From: Lamellibrachia satsuma
Lineage: Eukaryota > Annelida > Polychaeta > Sabellida > Siboglinidae
Assembly: GCA_033239005.1 (NCBI GenBank)
Contig: BSQZ01000005.1
Span: forward strand, 1,578,501-1,642,500
Direction: 5' to 3'
DNA length: 64,000 nucleotides
This document shows, one piece after another, positions 51,401 to 61,078 of the stretch (position 1 is its first letter; the number at the start of each line of letters is the position of its first letter). A program made the position numbers and the translations under genes. The notes beneath the pieces were generated by a model. The model saw only the letters and a list, made by a program, of their open reading frames with translations. It was not told the origin of the DNA and did not search any database.

Positions 51401-54400
51401 GTTTAGAAAGGTTAATACTGATGGTGATAAACAACATTTACAAAACGATCTAGACAGATTAGTGAAATGGTCTGAGAAATGGCAGATGCTATTCAATTTT
51501 GGGAAATGTAAATGCCTACATACAGGACATGGGAACTTGAATGTAAACTATAAAATGGGAGATACTGTTCTGGGTACTACTGTAAAAGAAAAGGACTTAG
51601 GAGTTACAATAAGCGCTGATATGAAAGTTTCAGAGCAGTGTGGTATTGCAGCTTCAAAGGGTAATCAAATTCTTGGATTGATTAGAAGAAGCATAACATA
51701 CAAGGGAAAGAAGTTAATTATACCTCTTTATAAAGCAATAGTTAGACCTCATTTAGAATACTGTATACAAGCATGGAGACCATATCGTAAGAAGGATATA
51801 GATACGCTTGAACGCATACAAAGGAGAGCAACTAAAATGATTCCAGAACTTAGAGACCTTAGTTATGAAGAACGCCTGAAAGAATGTGGTTTAACAACTC
51901 TAGAGACAAGGAGGTTAAGAGGAGATCAGATTGAAGTTTTTAAGATATTGAATGGGTATGAAAATATTGATAGAAATATGTTTTTCTCACTCAAGAAGGA
52001 TAGCAGAACTAGAGGACATGAGGTAAAATTAGTAAAGGATCTATGTAGATTGGACATCAGGAAGCACTCGTTCTCACAGAGGACAATAAATGAATGCAAC
52101 AAATTGTCTACAGATTGTGTAACTGCTAGCAACGTGAATATGTTTAAAAACAAGGTTGACACATATATCAGGAGGGCGGGTTATATGGCGTCGCGTTCGC
52201 TTGACTGGTGGTTCACCATGCTGGTCACGTAGCAGTGCAGTGGCAACCTGTGCCTTGTCCTTCCGGATAGTGTCGATGGCCCTCCAGATAGTTGGATGAG
52301 CATGTCCTACTAAGTTGGAGAAGGCATTGTTCCAACCCTCACATATGTTGTTGGTTCTGGAACTGCTGTGAAGGGTGATGTTGTGCACATTCCATATGGA
52401 CGGTGGATACATAGGTGGCTTGCGACACATGCGAAGTGGAGGCATAGCGCCATCTAGACGTTGGGGTAGCTGTATCTGACGGTAGGTACCGGACACATAG
52501 ATTTGATTAAAGTACTGCAGAAGGGGTTCTAGTCCCTCAGGAATGTTATCACGCAGGTAGGCCATGCCATCAGGTACATCATCTTCAGGCAGGAAAGCCA
52601 GACCATCCATCATCCCACAGAAGAGCTTAACGTTGTCTTCCTCGCGATAACGCTGTACCAGACAAAGACTCTGAATCTTCCTCCATGTGGACTGGGCAAG
52701 ATGATAAAAACATCCATGGATGTTGACATGAGGTCCAAATGATGATTGCATGGCATTGATCACTACCTGCTCAAAATCCATGGTCACAGTGGTGGGGTCA
52801 ACATTGAAGCCAAGCTCAGTGCACCGGTCCTGAATAGCCGAGAAAAGTTCCTCATAGGTTTCCTGGTGCTTGTTGGGTAGGAAGGCATAGACACATGTCA
52901 CAGCTGATTCTCCAAGTGGTACATGGATCATGTATAACTGAGTGAATAGGAGTGATGCAACATCGAAGGTGCCATCCATAAACCAGGAGTCAGAACTAGC
53001 GAGGTGGCGAAGTCCAAGGTCAGTCCCAAAAACTAACATCCTGGCAGAAGAATCAACACCGTTGTCATAGATGACGAAGGGGTCTCCATCAACAGTGGTG
53101 GTCCACTCCCCATCTAGCATGAGTTCACTGAGCGACACTGGGTTCTTGGGCATGTGCTTGGCATGTTCCCGTCTGAGAGAGCGCTTGACTGTGTCTGGAT
53201 TGCCGAGTGCAGCACGTACATCTACAGGCACATCTGTGGTGTGGTCTGACATGAGCTGTGTTAGTGTACCACGTGATCCAGCTGCACGCTCCTTGAGTGA
53301 GGCACGTAACTTAGCAACAGCTACAGACTGTTCCTGCGGATCATGGCTGTGTGGTGTCATGCTGGTGACAGTTGTCATCTGCAAAGGTACAAAGAAATAT
53401 ATAATATTAGTTGTAATATGAAAAGGTAGCAATAATTTAAAAAAATTTCATTCATGTTTGTAGCATTGTATTGTATACAAATTTTGGACAACTGGATCAA
53501 AAAATGAAGGTCTCTGGAAAATTATCCACAACAAAGAAGCTTCATATGGCAAAAGTGTGATCGTGGTATAATTAATCATATAATAATATGGTTTTTGTTG
53601 ACAATCTGCTCTTTGAAAATCATATGATGGACAGTATTGTCCTTGGAGAAGGTCATTTTGAATACATGGAAATTAACTTTTTTTAAACTTTATTATCAAC
53701 ACTGACCTTGAAAATGCAACAGTAATTCATGTAACATATAGGTAATGAAATAGTTCTAAGCAAATAGGATGAAACGTGTTAATTATTACATTTTATCAGG
53801 CACATATTCACAAGGTATTAACCAGGTGACTAAGAACTGGTTGTTCCAATCAAAGTGTATTTTAAGTGCATTCATAATGAAACAATTTAAATTATTCATC
53901 AAAGCAGAACAATATTAATCTAAATTGATGGTATTTATGTGCACCATTAGTTGATCCAACCGGTAATTCGATCCAACCACAATCAGAAAATAATTGTACA
54001 TCAGGTGGCAAATGTTAAATTTTGTATACTGTTATGATACATAAATTATAATACATTTTCTAACCAAGGACACAATACCATGCAACAGGCCTTCATTATA
54101 ATTTGTATCAGTGTTTTTTTAATTTGACATTCTAAACAAAAATATCTGAAATCAGTTATATATCTATAATTTCGCATCTCTGGTAATTTACACAAGATAT
54201 TTACCTCAGCATTGGTAGTCACACTTCCCTTACAACTGAACGCTGTGCGGTTGGAGCACTCCCATCGGACAGTCTTTTTGATATATTTTCAGGTGTATAT
54301 GCAGCCTCCGTGCATCAGCTTTAGACCACCTTTCTTGTTGATGACGATCTCCATGTTGTAGAATAATGAAGGTTCATGTTTACTGGTGTCCTTTTATACC

Positions 54401-57400
54401 CTTTAATACCGGTCAACTGTAATGTAACTAGCAACTAAGAAAAGCCAATTTTACTGGCTTCCCTTAAATTGATGTCCTAAATTATCCCCCTTGAACCATT
54501 TAGCTCTGATGTAGCAGTTAGAAGAAGCCAATTCTACTGACTTCCCTTAACTGCTGTCAGGGATGATCCCATTACGTACATCACCCAGTACAACAGAGAA
54601 ACATCCACTTAATTTATGGCTATATTAAACATCTAATAGGACCAAATTTACATTTGAAAACAATTCCTTTTGAAGTGCAAGCAGAAATATAGTTACTTCA
54701 TTTCAAAATATTATTTATTTTTACCTAATTTTTAAAATTTTCATTACTTCTAAAAAAATAAAAGTGGGGTTTTGTCTTAGTGGGGTTTTGTCTGAGTGGG
54801 GTTATGTCCGAGTGGAGTTTCGTCCAGTGGGGTTATGTCCAGTGGGGTTATGTCCGAGTGGGGTTTTGTCGTGGATTCGAAAAAACAGCAAGTTTGCCCA
54901 AATCACTTGTCATTAATCAGGGGAAGCATTGTTTGTCATTACGCGAAATGACTGCACTTCTTATCCAGTCATTTCACGTAATGACTGAAATTTTCAGTCA
55001 TTTCGCGAAATGCGTAACCATGTCAGTCATTACGTGAAATGACTGATTACGCAAACTGACTGTAACATATATACGTCAGTGAACGAAGTCTGCCAAATAT
55101 TGGAATAGATTAGGTCAAAGCCATTGACATGAAATGTCACTCCGAGCACACAACGTTTGAACACCATCTCAAACCACGATGCAAATGTCTCCGTTGCACC
55201 ATATAAACTATTAATTAGTAAGTTTCCAATACATGTTATAAATATTAAAGTTTGCACTTTCGACAATGTATTGACAATCCCCATGCACTGGCACAATTCT
55301 GATATTTATGAGTGAACGCGCATCGCCATCGAACTTCACCGATTTTTGCCCATCATCAGAAACAATATAAATTTTATTCTTTCATGAATAAAATTTATAT
55401 TGAGATGTTTAATAAATTCATAGTGATGATTAATCTACAGATATAAAGAGTAAATAATTAATACTCTGCCATTTGGCAGCATCTTTTCCCAGCAATAGCT
55501 TATTTAAGCTGACCAATATTATATAGATTTAACTAAATCCAATACATTCCTGTTCGCTGATGACATTAAGATATTTAGAGCCATAACAAATAAAAATGAT
55601 CAGGATATACTACAACAAGATTTAAGTATCCTAGAACAATGGAGAGACAAATGGCTATTAAAATTCCACCCAGACAAATGTAAACGGTGCGCAGACAAAA
55701 GCTCACAAGACAAAAGCTCACAAGACAAAAGCTCACAAGACATAAGCTCACAAGACATAAGCTCACACCCTTAATGAAAAAAGAGACAAAAGCTCACAAC
55801 TAAAATAAATTTTTCCATGTCAAATAAATTTTTCCATGTCAGAAATATTTACAGTAACACACAATATGAGTAGGGTGTGTAGTGTGTGTGTGTGTGCATG
55901 CGTGCGTGCGTGCGTGCGTGCGTGCGTGTTATGTAGTATAATTAGAAGAGATCAAGGGATAATATGAAACATCTTGTGAGTAAATCCAATGAGCAGATCT
56001 CATCTTTCCTATAAAAAGACTAACCTTCCAGCATATATCATTCATTCATAGACATTGCAATTAGTGATCCCTTTGATGTAATGACTTCTGATGGCTTCCT
56101 TGTCAATCAAAGGGAGATTATCCTTAATTGTGTAGTATAATTAGAAGAGATCAAGGGATAATATGAAACATCTTGTGAGTAAATCCAATGAGCAGATCTC
56201 ATCTTTCCTATAAAAGGACTAACCTTCCAGCATATATCATTCATTCATAGACATTGCTACAACTTGCTGCGCACATTAAATCATGGAGATCATCAGAACC
56301 AACAAGGGAGGAGACAAGCTTTGTCTGGATGGTTACATGTACCTGAAGAAGAGGAGCTACAAGAACTGGATCCGGTGGCAGTGCAATCGGCAGAGAACAG
56401 CCGGGTGTATGGGTGGACTCACAACTGATGACACGTATGAGAACCCTCGGTCTCATGTGAACCACAACCATCCAGCAGACAGGACAGGAGTTGAGGTCAC
56501 CAAGCTACGCACAACCATGAAGGCAGTGGCAAAGCAGTCAAGAAGTCGGCCAAACCAGATCCTTACACAGGCTCTCCTTGAAGCAAGTGATGAAGTCCGT
56601 GCCAACATCAGGAAGATCCAGACATGCAAGCGGGATCTTCAGCATCAGCGCCGTGGATGTCTACCCAATGACCCAGCAACTCTCCCAGAGCTGGTCATCC
56701 CTGATGAGTGGACTCTCACCGGTGGAGCAGACCCACGGCCGTTCCTTATCCATGATTCTGGCCCTGGGCAGCGTCAGCGTGTTGTGGTATATGCTGCAGA
56801 GGGGCAGCTCCGTCACTTAGGGCAGTCTGACACTTGGTTCATGGATGGTAACTATGCCATGAGTCCAGGTGTCTTTGAACAGCTCTATGTGATCCGTGCC
56901 CATCTTGGAGAGTCTGCGGTTTCCTGTGTATATGCGTTCCTTTCTGGGAAGAGTACACAGATTTACAAAGAGCTGCTTCAAGCAGTTCTCGACAAGATGG
57001 AGACCATGCAGATCTACCCAGACCCCCGTGTTGTCATCACTGACTTTGAATTAGCAGCTATTCAGTCAGTAGCCTTGGTGCTTGGACCTCAAGTGACAAC
57101 ACAGGAGTGCTTTTACCACCTGTCCCAGAGCACGTGGAGGAAGATCCAGGCGCTCGGGAAGACTGAACTGTACCGCACCGACGACGACATCAAGCACTTC
57201 TGTGGGATGCTTGATGGGCTGGCCTTCCTCCCAGAAGACAAGGTGCAGGATGGCATGGCATATCTGAGGGAGCACACACCAGACGGGATGGAGGAGTTAG
57301 TAGACTACTTCGATTCCGTGTATGTAACTGGAACCTTTCGTCGTGTTCAACAAGGACAAATGCAGCCTGGAGCTCCTCCACCACCACTACGCGACCGGAA

Positions 57401-60400
57401 CATTCCACCACGGTACGGCATACCCATCTGGAATGTGCACCAAGTCACTCTGGAGGGACGGGATCGGACGAACAATGCCTGTGAGGGCTGGAATACCTCC
57501 TTTTCACAGCTCATCGGGCATCAACACCCATCCTTCTGGACTGCAGTGGACGGGCTCCGTCGGGACTATGCTCTAGTAAGCACGCAGCTACTGCAGCACA
57601 CCAGAGGGCAGCTCATCAAGAAGCGCCAACGACGATCCTACGTGGAGCTACAGAAGCGCCTTCAAACCCTCTGCCAGGACTTTGTAGCTGAATGCAGATC
57701 GTTGGCTGACTTCCTCAGTGCAGTGGGGCACTGCATCCGCCTAGAGTGAATTTCTATGTAACACCTGTGACATTTATGATATTTCATTTATATGTTATAT
57801 GTGATATGTAACACCTGTGACATTTATATGTGATAAGTAACACCTGTAACATTTATATGTATATGTATATATTTTTATGTAAAAATAAAAAAATTGTTGT
57901 GAGCTTTTGTCTCTTTTTTCATTAAGGGTGTGAGCTTATGTCTTGTGAGTTTATGTCTTGTGAGCTTATGTCTTGTGAGCTTTTGTCTTGTGAGCTTATG
58001 TCATGGAATCAATGTAAACACATGGAAATTGGAAAAAATAATATAGGTGAAAATGAATATTTCATGACAAGCAATAATGTTAAACATTCACTAGCCACCA
58101 CAGATAAGCAAACTGACTTAGGTGTAATTATCGATTCAAAATTGTCATTTGACGATCACATAAACCAAGTGGTAAATAAAGCAACCAAAATGACAAAAAT
58201 AATCCGAAGAACCTTCCAATTCCTAGACACACACACTTTTTTGCCACTATATAAGACAATGGTTAGATCTCACCTAGAATATGCTGTAGCAGTATGGTAT
58301 CCATATAAGATAAAACATAAAATAGCAATAGAAAACATCCAGAGAAGGGCCACAAAAGAACTTCCTGGTATGAGGGATTTATCATATATAGAAAGACTAA
58401 AATTACTGAAGCTACCCACATTAGCATACCGAAGGCTAAGAGGAGACATGATAGAAGTCTATAAAATAATGCACGAATTGTACGATAATGAATCTGCACC
58501 AAACCTCCTGAAATGGGAGGATGTCACACTTAGATCAGGAAATAGAGGACACTCCCTTAAAATATTTATCCAAAGAGCAAAAATAAATTTAAGAAAAAAT
58601 GCATTCCCTCTTAGAGTGGCTGAACTATGGAATAGTCTCCCAAACTCTGTAGTGCAAGCTAGATCAATTAACTCATTTAAAAACAAATTAGACAAATTCT
58701 GGTCTACCCAGGCAATAATATACGATAACTAATGGAACCGGAAATTAGGATATAAAAATATTTGATTCTGAAGATCTGATCATGGAGGAACCAACTGGAT
58801 CCTGCAATCAGAAACGTCATAAGGTATCATAAGGTATAATAATCAGGGACAGGGCCCGGGCCCTGACAGGACACACTTTTAATTGCAATTAGAAACAGCA
58901 TTCCTCTGTTGCACTGGTCTGTCTTCTGATCAATTCTAGCCCCAGCTGGTACCAGGTAACCAACACAGCTAGCTGCTAAAGCCTGTTGTTTCAATGTTTG
59001 TATGACCTGATAAGACATGTCTGGGAAGACATGAGAAGGTGGGAGTTCACAAGCCAGATGGCTTCATCAGCTAGGCATCAAATCACTGAAATTTCTTTGT
59101 TAATTTTACTATGTCTATGGACAGTGCTAGGTGGTATTATCTCTGACCAGAGAGGCTACTACCATTACTGGACAGACCCTCTACCGACTCAGATACAATC
59201 ACACCTGCCTATACATATCCTGTTTTACAATCTAGCTCCTCCCATACCCCAGTAGAACAGACAGATTGTGCCTCATCATTAATTAAGTTATGTATTTAAC
59301 TGAAATGTTTTGATGTTGTGGGCTTTCATTAATGATAATGTAATTTTCCAAGCATCAAAGTGAGCACCATATTCAAGGGTGGCAGATCTATTGACCAGCT
59401 AAGGCTGTCTGGGAATACTTTGTTATAAGCAGAGTGGTTGCAAAAATAGTTGCCAGATGCAAGCTTTGTAATTTATATAATATTACTCACGATTTTGTTG
59501 TTATTTCTGAGTGTTGTACTTTTACTTCTACTTTTACTTCAAGTACTTTTGAAAAGTAGTTTTACTTTTTTACAAATACTTTTTTTACAAAGTACTTTTA
59601 CTTTTACTCAAGTAGTTTTTAGGTGAATTACATCTACTTTTACTCAAGTACAAAATTAAAGTAATTCAGTCAACCCTGCCCGCCCCCAAGGTAGATGGCA
59701 GTAAAGAGGCAGATGGAAGTACAGAGGTAGATGGCAGTATATAGGCAGATGGCAGTACAGAGGTAGATGGAAGTACAGAAGTAGATGGCAGTACATACGT
59801 ACATTGAAGTACAGAGGTAGATGGCAGTACAGAAGTAGAGGGCAGTACAGAGGTAGATGGAAGTACAGAAGTATATGGCAGTACATACGTACATTGAAGT
59901 ACAGAGGTAGATGGCAGTACAGAAGTAGAGGGCAGTACAGAGGTAGATGGAAGTACAGAAGTAGATAGCAGTACATATGTACATTGAAATACAGAAGTAG
60001 ATGGCAGTACAGAATTAGTTGCAGTACAGAAGACAGAAGTAGATGGAAATACAGAGGTAGATGACGTACAAAGGAAGTACAGAAGTCAGAAGTAGATGGC
60101 AGTACATAAGAATTTAGCTTACAACAGCAGTCATAAACTAACCTTCCTCAATCTCGCTGCCAGTGTCTTCATTGTGGCCATTTGCAGCAAGACTTGTAGA
60201 GAAAGACCTTCCTCTGGTCAGTGTTGGCTTTGACTGCTTTAAGCAGGCAGGCGTGATACTAATCAGTTTGAAAATTTGAACTGACCCAAGCATTGGCCAA
60301 AGTCTGGCCATAGCGACTGGCTTGCTGGCCTCTCTGAGAATACGGAAGTTGGACTTCAGTCGTACTGTCATGCCTGACTTCAGTAGTCGATGCAAACATG

Positions 60401-60422
60401 GTCGACATGGCAATGGATTCAT
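38516..60422 (-). CDS. GTPBP6: GTPBP6, HflX-type mitochondrial GTPase (11 coding exons, 552 aa)
   Basis: GTPBP6 is the animal relative of bacterial HflX and acts on the mitochondrial ribosome (subunit splitting and assembly). Minus-strand exons: 60422-60143, 48182-48075, 47735-47629, 47076-46895, 46344-46255, 45087-44976, 43733-43613, 42607-42399, 40638-40478, 40089-39943 and 38657-38516. All phases chain to a TGA. The N-terminal 75 residues are Arg/Lys-rich, fitting a mitochondrial presequence. VKWGPKKASLTTADLQ and YGKGNFAEI mark the HflX N-domain. GTPase motifs: G1 GYTNAGKTSL split by an intron at G334; G2 T357 in DQLFATLD; G3 DTVG (377-380); G4 NKAD (446-449); G5 ISA (466-468). SWLYKEATV marks the C-terminal domain. 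ATG 60422 lies 17 bases inside an exon opened by the acceptor CTTTCCACAG|TG, so a non-coding 5' exon upstream is likely; I did not find it. The 12-kb first coding intron holds two MULEs and LINE pieces, and the last intron holds a LINE. Confidence 0.94.
38820..39503 (-). pseudogene. CR1/Jockey-like LINE copy 3
   Basis: This is in the last intron of GTPBP6, same strand. It starts at the segment NLDVNYKMGDTVLG and runs to the C-terminal QRRATKMIPELRDLSYEERL and SFSQRTINEWNKLS. A deletion near 38891 removes the coding end and part of the 3'UTR. The TTAAATCTTG tail remains. It has no RT palm. Confidence 0.88.
42659..43258. mobile_element. 600-bp element with about 95-bp inverted ends
   Basis: This is in GTPBP6 intron 7. 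It begins GAAACAAAAGTCATGGTTTTGG and ends with the inverse complement. The arms also share GAATATCACGC(T/C)AGTGGTTT near their inner ends. No coding region is readable. It is a non-autonomous DNA transposon or foldback element of unknown superfamily. Confidence 0.65.
45178..45300. repeat. Dispersed repeat, copy 1
   Basis: It contains ATTATTGTAATTYGACTAGTGTGGAACAACTGAA; the inverse complement recurs at 60780-60915 together with flanking motifs. The class is unknown. Confidence 0.5.
46716..46809. repeat. Two direct copies of a 47-bp unit
   Basis: CATCTTCATRCCCTAGTGGGTACATA and flanking bases are present twice in GTPBP6 intron 4, with a few differences. Confidence 0.85.
48290..48502. repeat. 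(TA)n run and hairpin element
   Basis: A TA microsatellite (48290-48337) is followed by a hairpin: arm ATTTATGTCTTGATCTCCTT at 48358 and its inverse complement ending at 48502, around a second TA run. It lies in the first coding intron of GTPBP6, about 180 bp upstream of exon 2. Confidence 0.8.
49953..52184 (+). pseudogene. CR1/Jockey-like LINE copy 4 (longest)
   Basis: It starts inside the C-terminal part of the endonuclease (LDVVLS...LGNSDHNQIHFDI), then the linker and RT: YRP, IIYLDFQKAFDKVPHQRLL, SVLSGVPQGSVLGP and palm FADDTK, then the C-terminal LYKAIVRPHLEYCIQAWRP. A one-base shift occurs at an A-run near 50303, and a TTA-to-TGA stop at 50925-50927 follows YRPMS. At 52184 the LINE stops within its last codons, without its 3'UTR or TTAAATCTTG tail, and runs straight into MULE transposase sequence. 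Both ends are therefore missing. Confidence 0.9.
52185..54354 (-). pseudogene. MULE transposase 2 with FLYWCH finger (broken)
   Basis: Two exons. Exon 1 is 54354-54205 (start MEIVINKKGGLKL, a FLYWCH zinc-finger start) with an in-frame TGA after CIYT. Exon 2 is 53378-52185, joined in phase 0 (GAG|GTAAAT ... CTTTGCAG|ATG). MULE transposase motifs are clear: WFMDGTF, TMDFEQVVI, GCFYHLAQSTWRKIQ, DGLAFLPEDD and RTNNICEGWNN (the catalytic Asp, Asp and Glu settings). The C-terminal 75-90 residues found in the related copy at 56283 are replaced by antisense LINE sequence. It cannot give a full protein. Confidence 0.85.
54930..55060. repeat. Cluster of near-palindromic AGTCATTWCGYGAAATGACT motifs
   Basis: Four or more copies of a roughly 20-bp imperfect palindrome (for example GTCATTACGCGAAATGAC and CAGTCATTTCACGTAATGAC) occur in both orientations, directly outside MULE 2. 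They may be the end of another DNA transposon. There is no coding content. Confidence 0.6.
55933..56257 (+). promoter_or_regulatory. Duplicated 126-bp promoter region of MULE 1
   Basis: 55933-56058 and 56132-56257 are direct copies with one difference. Each holds TTTCCTATAAAAG (TATA box) and TTCATTCATTCATAG downstream. The second TATA box is about 70 bases before the transposase ATG at 56283, a good spacing for a short 5'UTR. Confidence 0.6.
56283..57749 (+). CDS. MULE transposase with N-terminal FLYWCH zinc finger (488 aa)
   Basis: It cuts and pastes the surrounding element. Residues 8-63 form a FLYWCH-type finger: KGGDKLCLDGYMY, then W-x-C (C34), C42 and HNH (H61, H63). The MULE transposase core follows: catalytic Asp in WFMDGNY (D188), Asp in VITDFELAAI (D254), the conserved CFYHLSQSTWRKIQ (276-289), DGLAFLPED, and RTNNACEGWN with the catalytic Glu (E401). 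The C-terminus is basic (KKRQRR). It is a single uninterrupted frame with start, stop and a TATA-containing flank, and all three acidic residues are present, so it may still be functional. The ATG at 56283 starts exactly at the finger, as in the copy at 54354, which unlike this one carries an intron after the finger. Confidence 0.93.
   Translation: MEIIRTNKGGDKLCLDGYMYLKKRSYKNWIRWQCNRQRTAGCMGGLTTDDTYENPRSHVNHNHPADRTGVEVTKLRTTMKAVAKQSRSRPNQILTQALLEASDEVRANIRKIQTCKRDLQHQRRGCLPNDPATLPELVIPDEWTLTGGADPRPFLIHDSGPGQRQRVVVYAAEGQLRHLGQSDTWFMDGNYAMSPGVFEQLYVIRAHLGESAVSCVYAFLSGKSTQIYKELLQAVLDKMETMQIYPDPRVVITDFELAAIQSVALVLGPQVTTQECFYHLSQSTWRKIQALGKTELYRTDDDIKHFCGMLDGLAFLPEDKVQDGMAYLREHTPDGMEELVDYFDSVYVTGTFRRVQQGQMQPGAPPPPLRDRNIPPRYGIPIWNVHQVTLEGRDRTNNACEGWNTSFSQLIGHQHPSFWTAVDGLRRDYALVSTQLLQHTRGQLIKKRQRRSYVELQKRLQTLCQDFVAECRSLADFLSAVGHCIRLE
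57884..57889 (+). terminator. Polyadenylation signal of MULE 1 transposase
   Basis: AATAAA about 135 bases after the transposase stop and immediately before the right terminal repeat. Confidence 0.6.
59500..59660. repeat. ACTTTTACTCAAGTA-type repeat
   Basis: Many copies of TACTTTTACTT and CAAGTA lie in both orientations, resembling the subterminal repeats of hAT-like elements. No transposase is present. Confidence 0.4.
59690..60110. repeat. Minisatellite, 16-18 bp unit (AGATGGCAGTACAGAGGT)
   Basis: About 24 imperfect units. Open frames on the minus strand (CTAIYFCT-like repeats) are by-products. It ends about 30 bases before the donor of GTPBP6 coding exon 1. Confidence 0.92.
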
Positions 60423-60649
60423 TGGCGTTACTGTATGCACTGTGGAAAGAAAACAATCAAAACATTATTTCTGTTGTGTGTATATAATTATATTATTAAA
60501 CATATTCCGATTTAGTATCGTAAGAAGAAATGCACCACAGCAGGACATCATTATCTGCCAGTGACTTGGTACTCAAGGAATTATGTACCGATACAGTAAC
60601 TGCAGCATAGTCAATTTGAATGCTTCCCAGAAAAGGTGCTCTATAGTCT

Positions 60650-60695
60650 CGATTGACAGTCCAATGCTATAATCGCTGAGCTACTGCGCCACACT
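60650..60695 (-). repeat. tRNA-like SINE head remnant
   Basis: The minus strand reads GCGCAGTAGCTCAGCGATTA then TAGCATTGGACTGTC, like a tRNA 5' half with an A-box. No B-box or 3' half follows. Confidence 0.35.
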
Positions 60696-60779
60696 TTGGT
60701 GCAAATAGAATGACAATTTCTCTCCGTCATAGTCAAATAAGCTATATATATAACATATTCAGCCTAATAATAATGCCTA

Positions 60780-60915
60780 AAAATTAATGCCAGATGGTGA
60801 CACTTTTCAGTTGTTCCACACTAGTCAAATTACAATAATTATGGACCTTACTGATTAAAAAGCAGGTGTACGTTAATTAGGGCATGTACGCTTAATAGGT
60901 CAAATGTGGTATATA
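60780..60915. repeat. Dispersed repeat, copy 2
   Basis: Inverse-complement relative of 45178-45300 (CAGTTGTTCCACACTAGTCAAATTACAAT). It lies just upstream of GTPBP6 coding exon 1. Confidence 0.5.
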
Positions 60916-61078
60916 CCTGTATATATATATGTGGGCCTAACTGTACTTGTTATAGACAGAGTAACTTGTAATACTCCACTTTCCAAACAAACCCCAGCAA
61001 ATAACCCATTCTTGATGGAATCTTGGACTTGGGACTAATGCTGCATTTCTATGCACTCATGTTTACCAGTTCAAGACA

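Larger units (their letters stand above)
49887..54878 (-). mobile_element. MULE transposon 2 (decayed, with LINE inside)
   Basis: A DNA transposon of about 5.0 kb. It is flanked by the direct repeat GAAAAAAC (49879-49886 and 54879-54886), as expected of an 8-9 bp MULE target duplication. The right terminus (about 54763-54878) has seven 15-16 bp units such as GACATAACCCCACTG. The left terminus keeps four before a LINE begins at 49953. Outer ends are GGTAAACG at left and the complement of GAATCCAC at right. It contains a transposase gene on the minus strand, broken by a stop in its first exon and by loss of its C-terminus. Confidence 0.8.
55686..58010 (+). mobile_element. MULE transposon 1 (apparently intact)
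   Basis: A complete element of 2325 bp. The 9-bp direct repeat AATGTAAAC flanks it (55677-55685 and 58011-58019). Each terminus is 114 bp (55686-55799; 57897-58010): 8 outer bases (GGTGCGCA / GATTCCAT), five 15-bp units of GACAWAAGCTCACAA, a spacer CCCTTAATGAAAAAAGA and one more unit. Inside are a GTGCG microsatellite (55880-55928), a duplicated 126-bp promoter region, one transposase gene, a three-copy 3' repeat (57757-57870) and AATAAA at 57884-57889. It sits in a LINE inside GTPBP6 intron 1. Confidence 0.93.
55541..58830 (+). pseudogene. LINE (family C) split by MULE 1
   Basis: Left part 55541-55685 carries the palm motif LFADDIKIF and ends LLKFHPDKCK. Right part 58011-58735 resumes HMEIGKNN... 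and runs through DLGVIIDSKLSF, LYKTMVRSHLEYAVAVWYP, QRRATKELPGMRDL and LRGDMIEVYKIM to a stop, with a 3' end carrying CATAAGGTAT repeats near 58830. Removing 55686-58010 plus one copy of the 9-bp duplication restores one continuous frame. The element is 5'-truncated at the palm. Confidence 0.88.

Noticed and set aside
53071..53421. Plus-strand open frame opposite MULE 2 transposase
   Set aside because: It is antisense to a clearly conserved transposase; no motif of its own.
59656..59984. Minus-strand frames of about 105 codons (YLCTAIYFCT repeats)
   Set aside because: They are produced by the 16-18 bp minisatellite in GTPBP6 intron 1.
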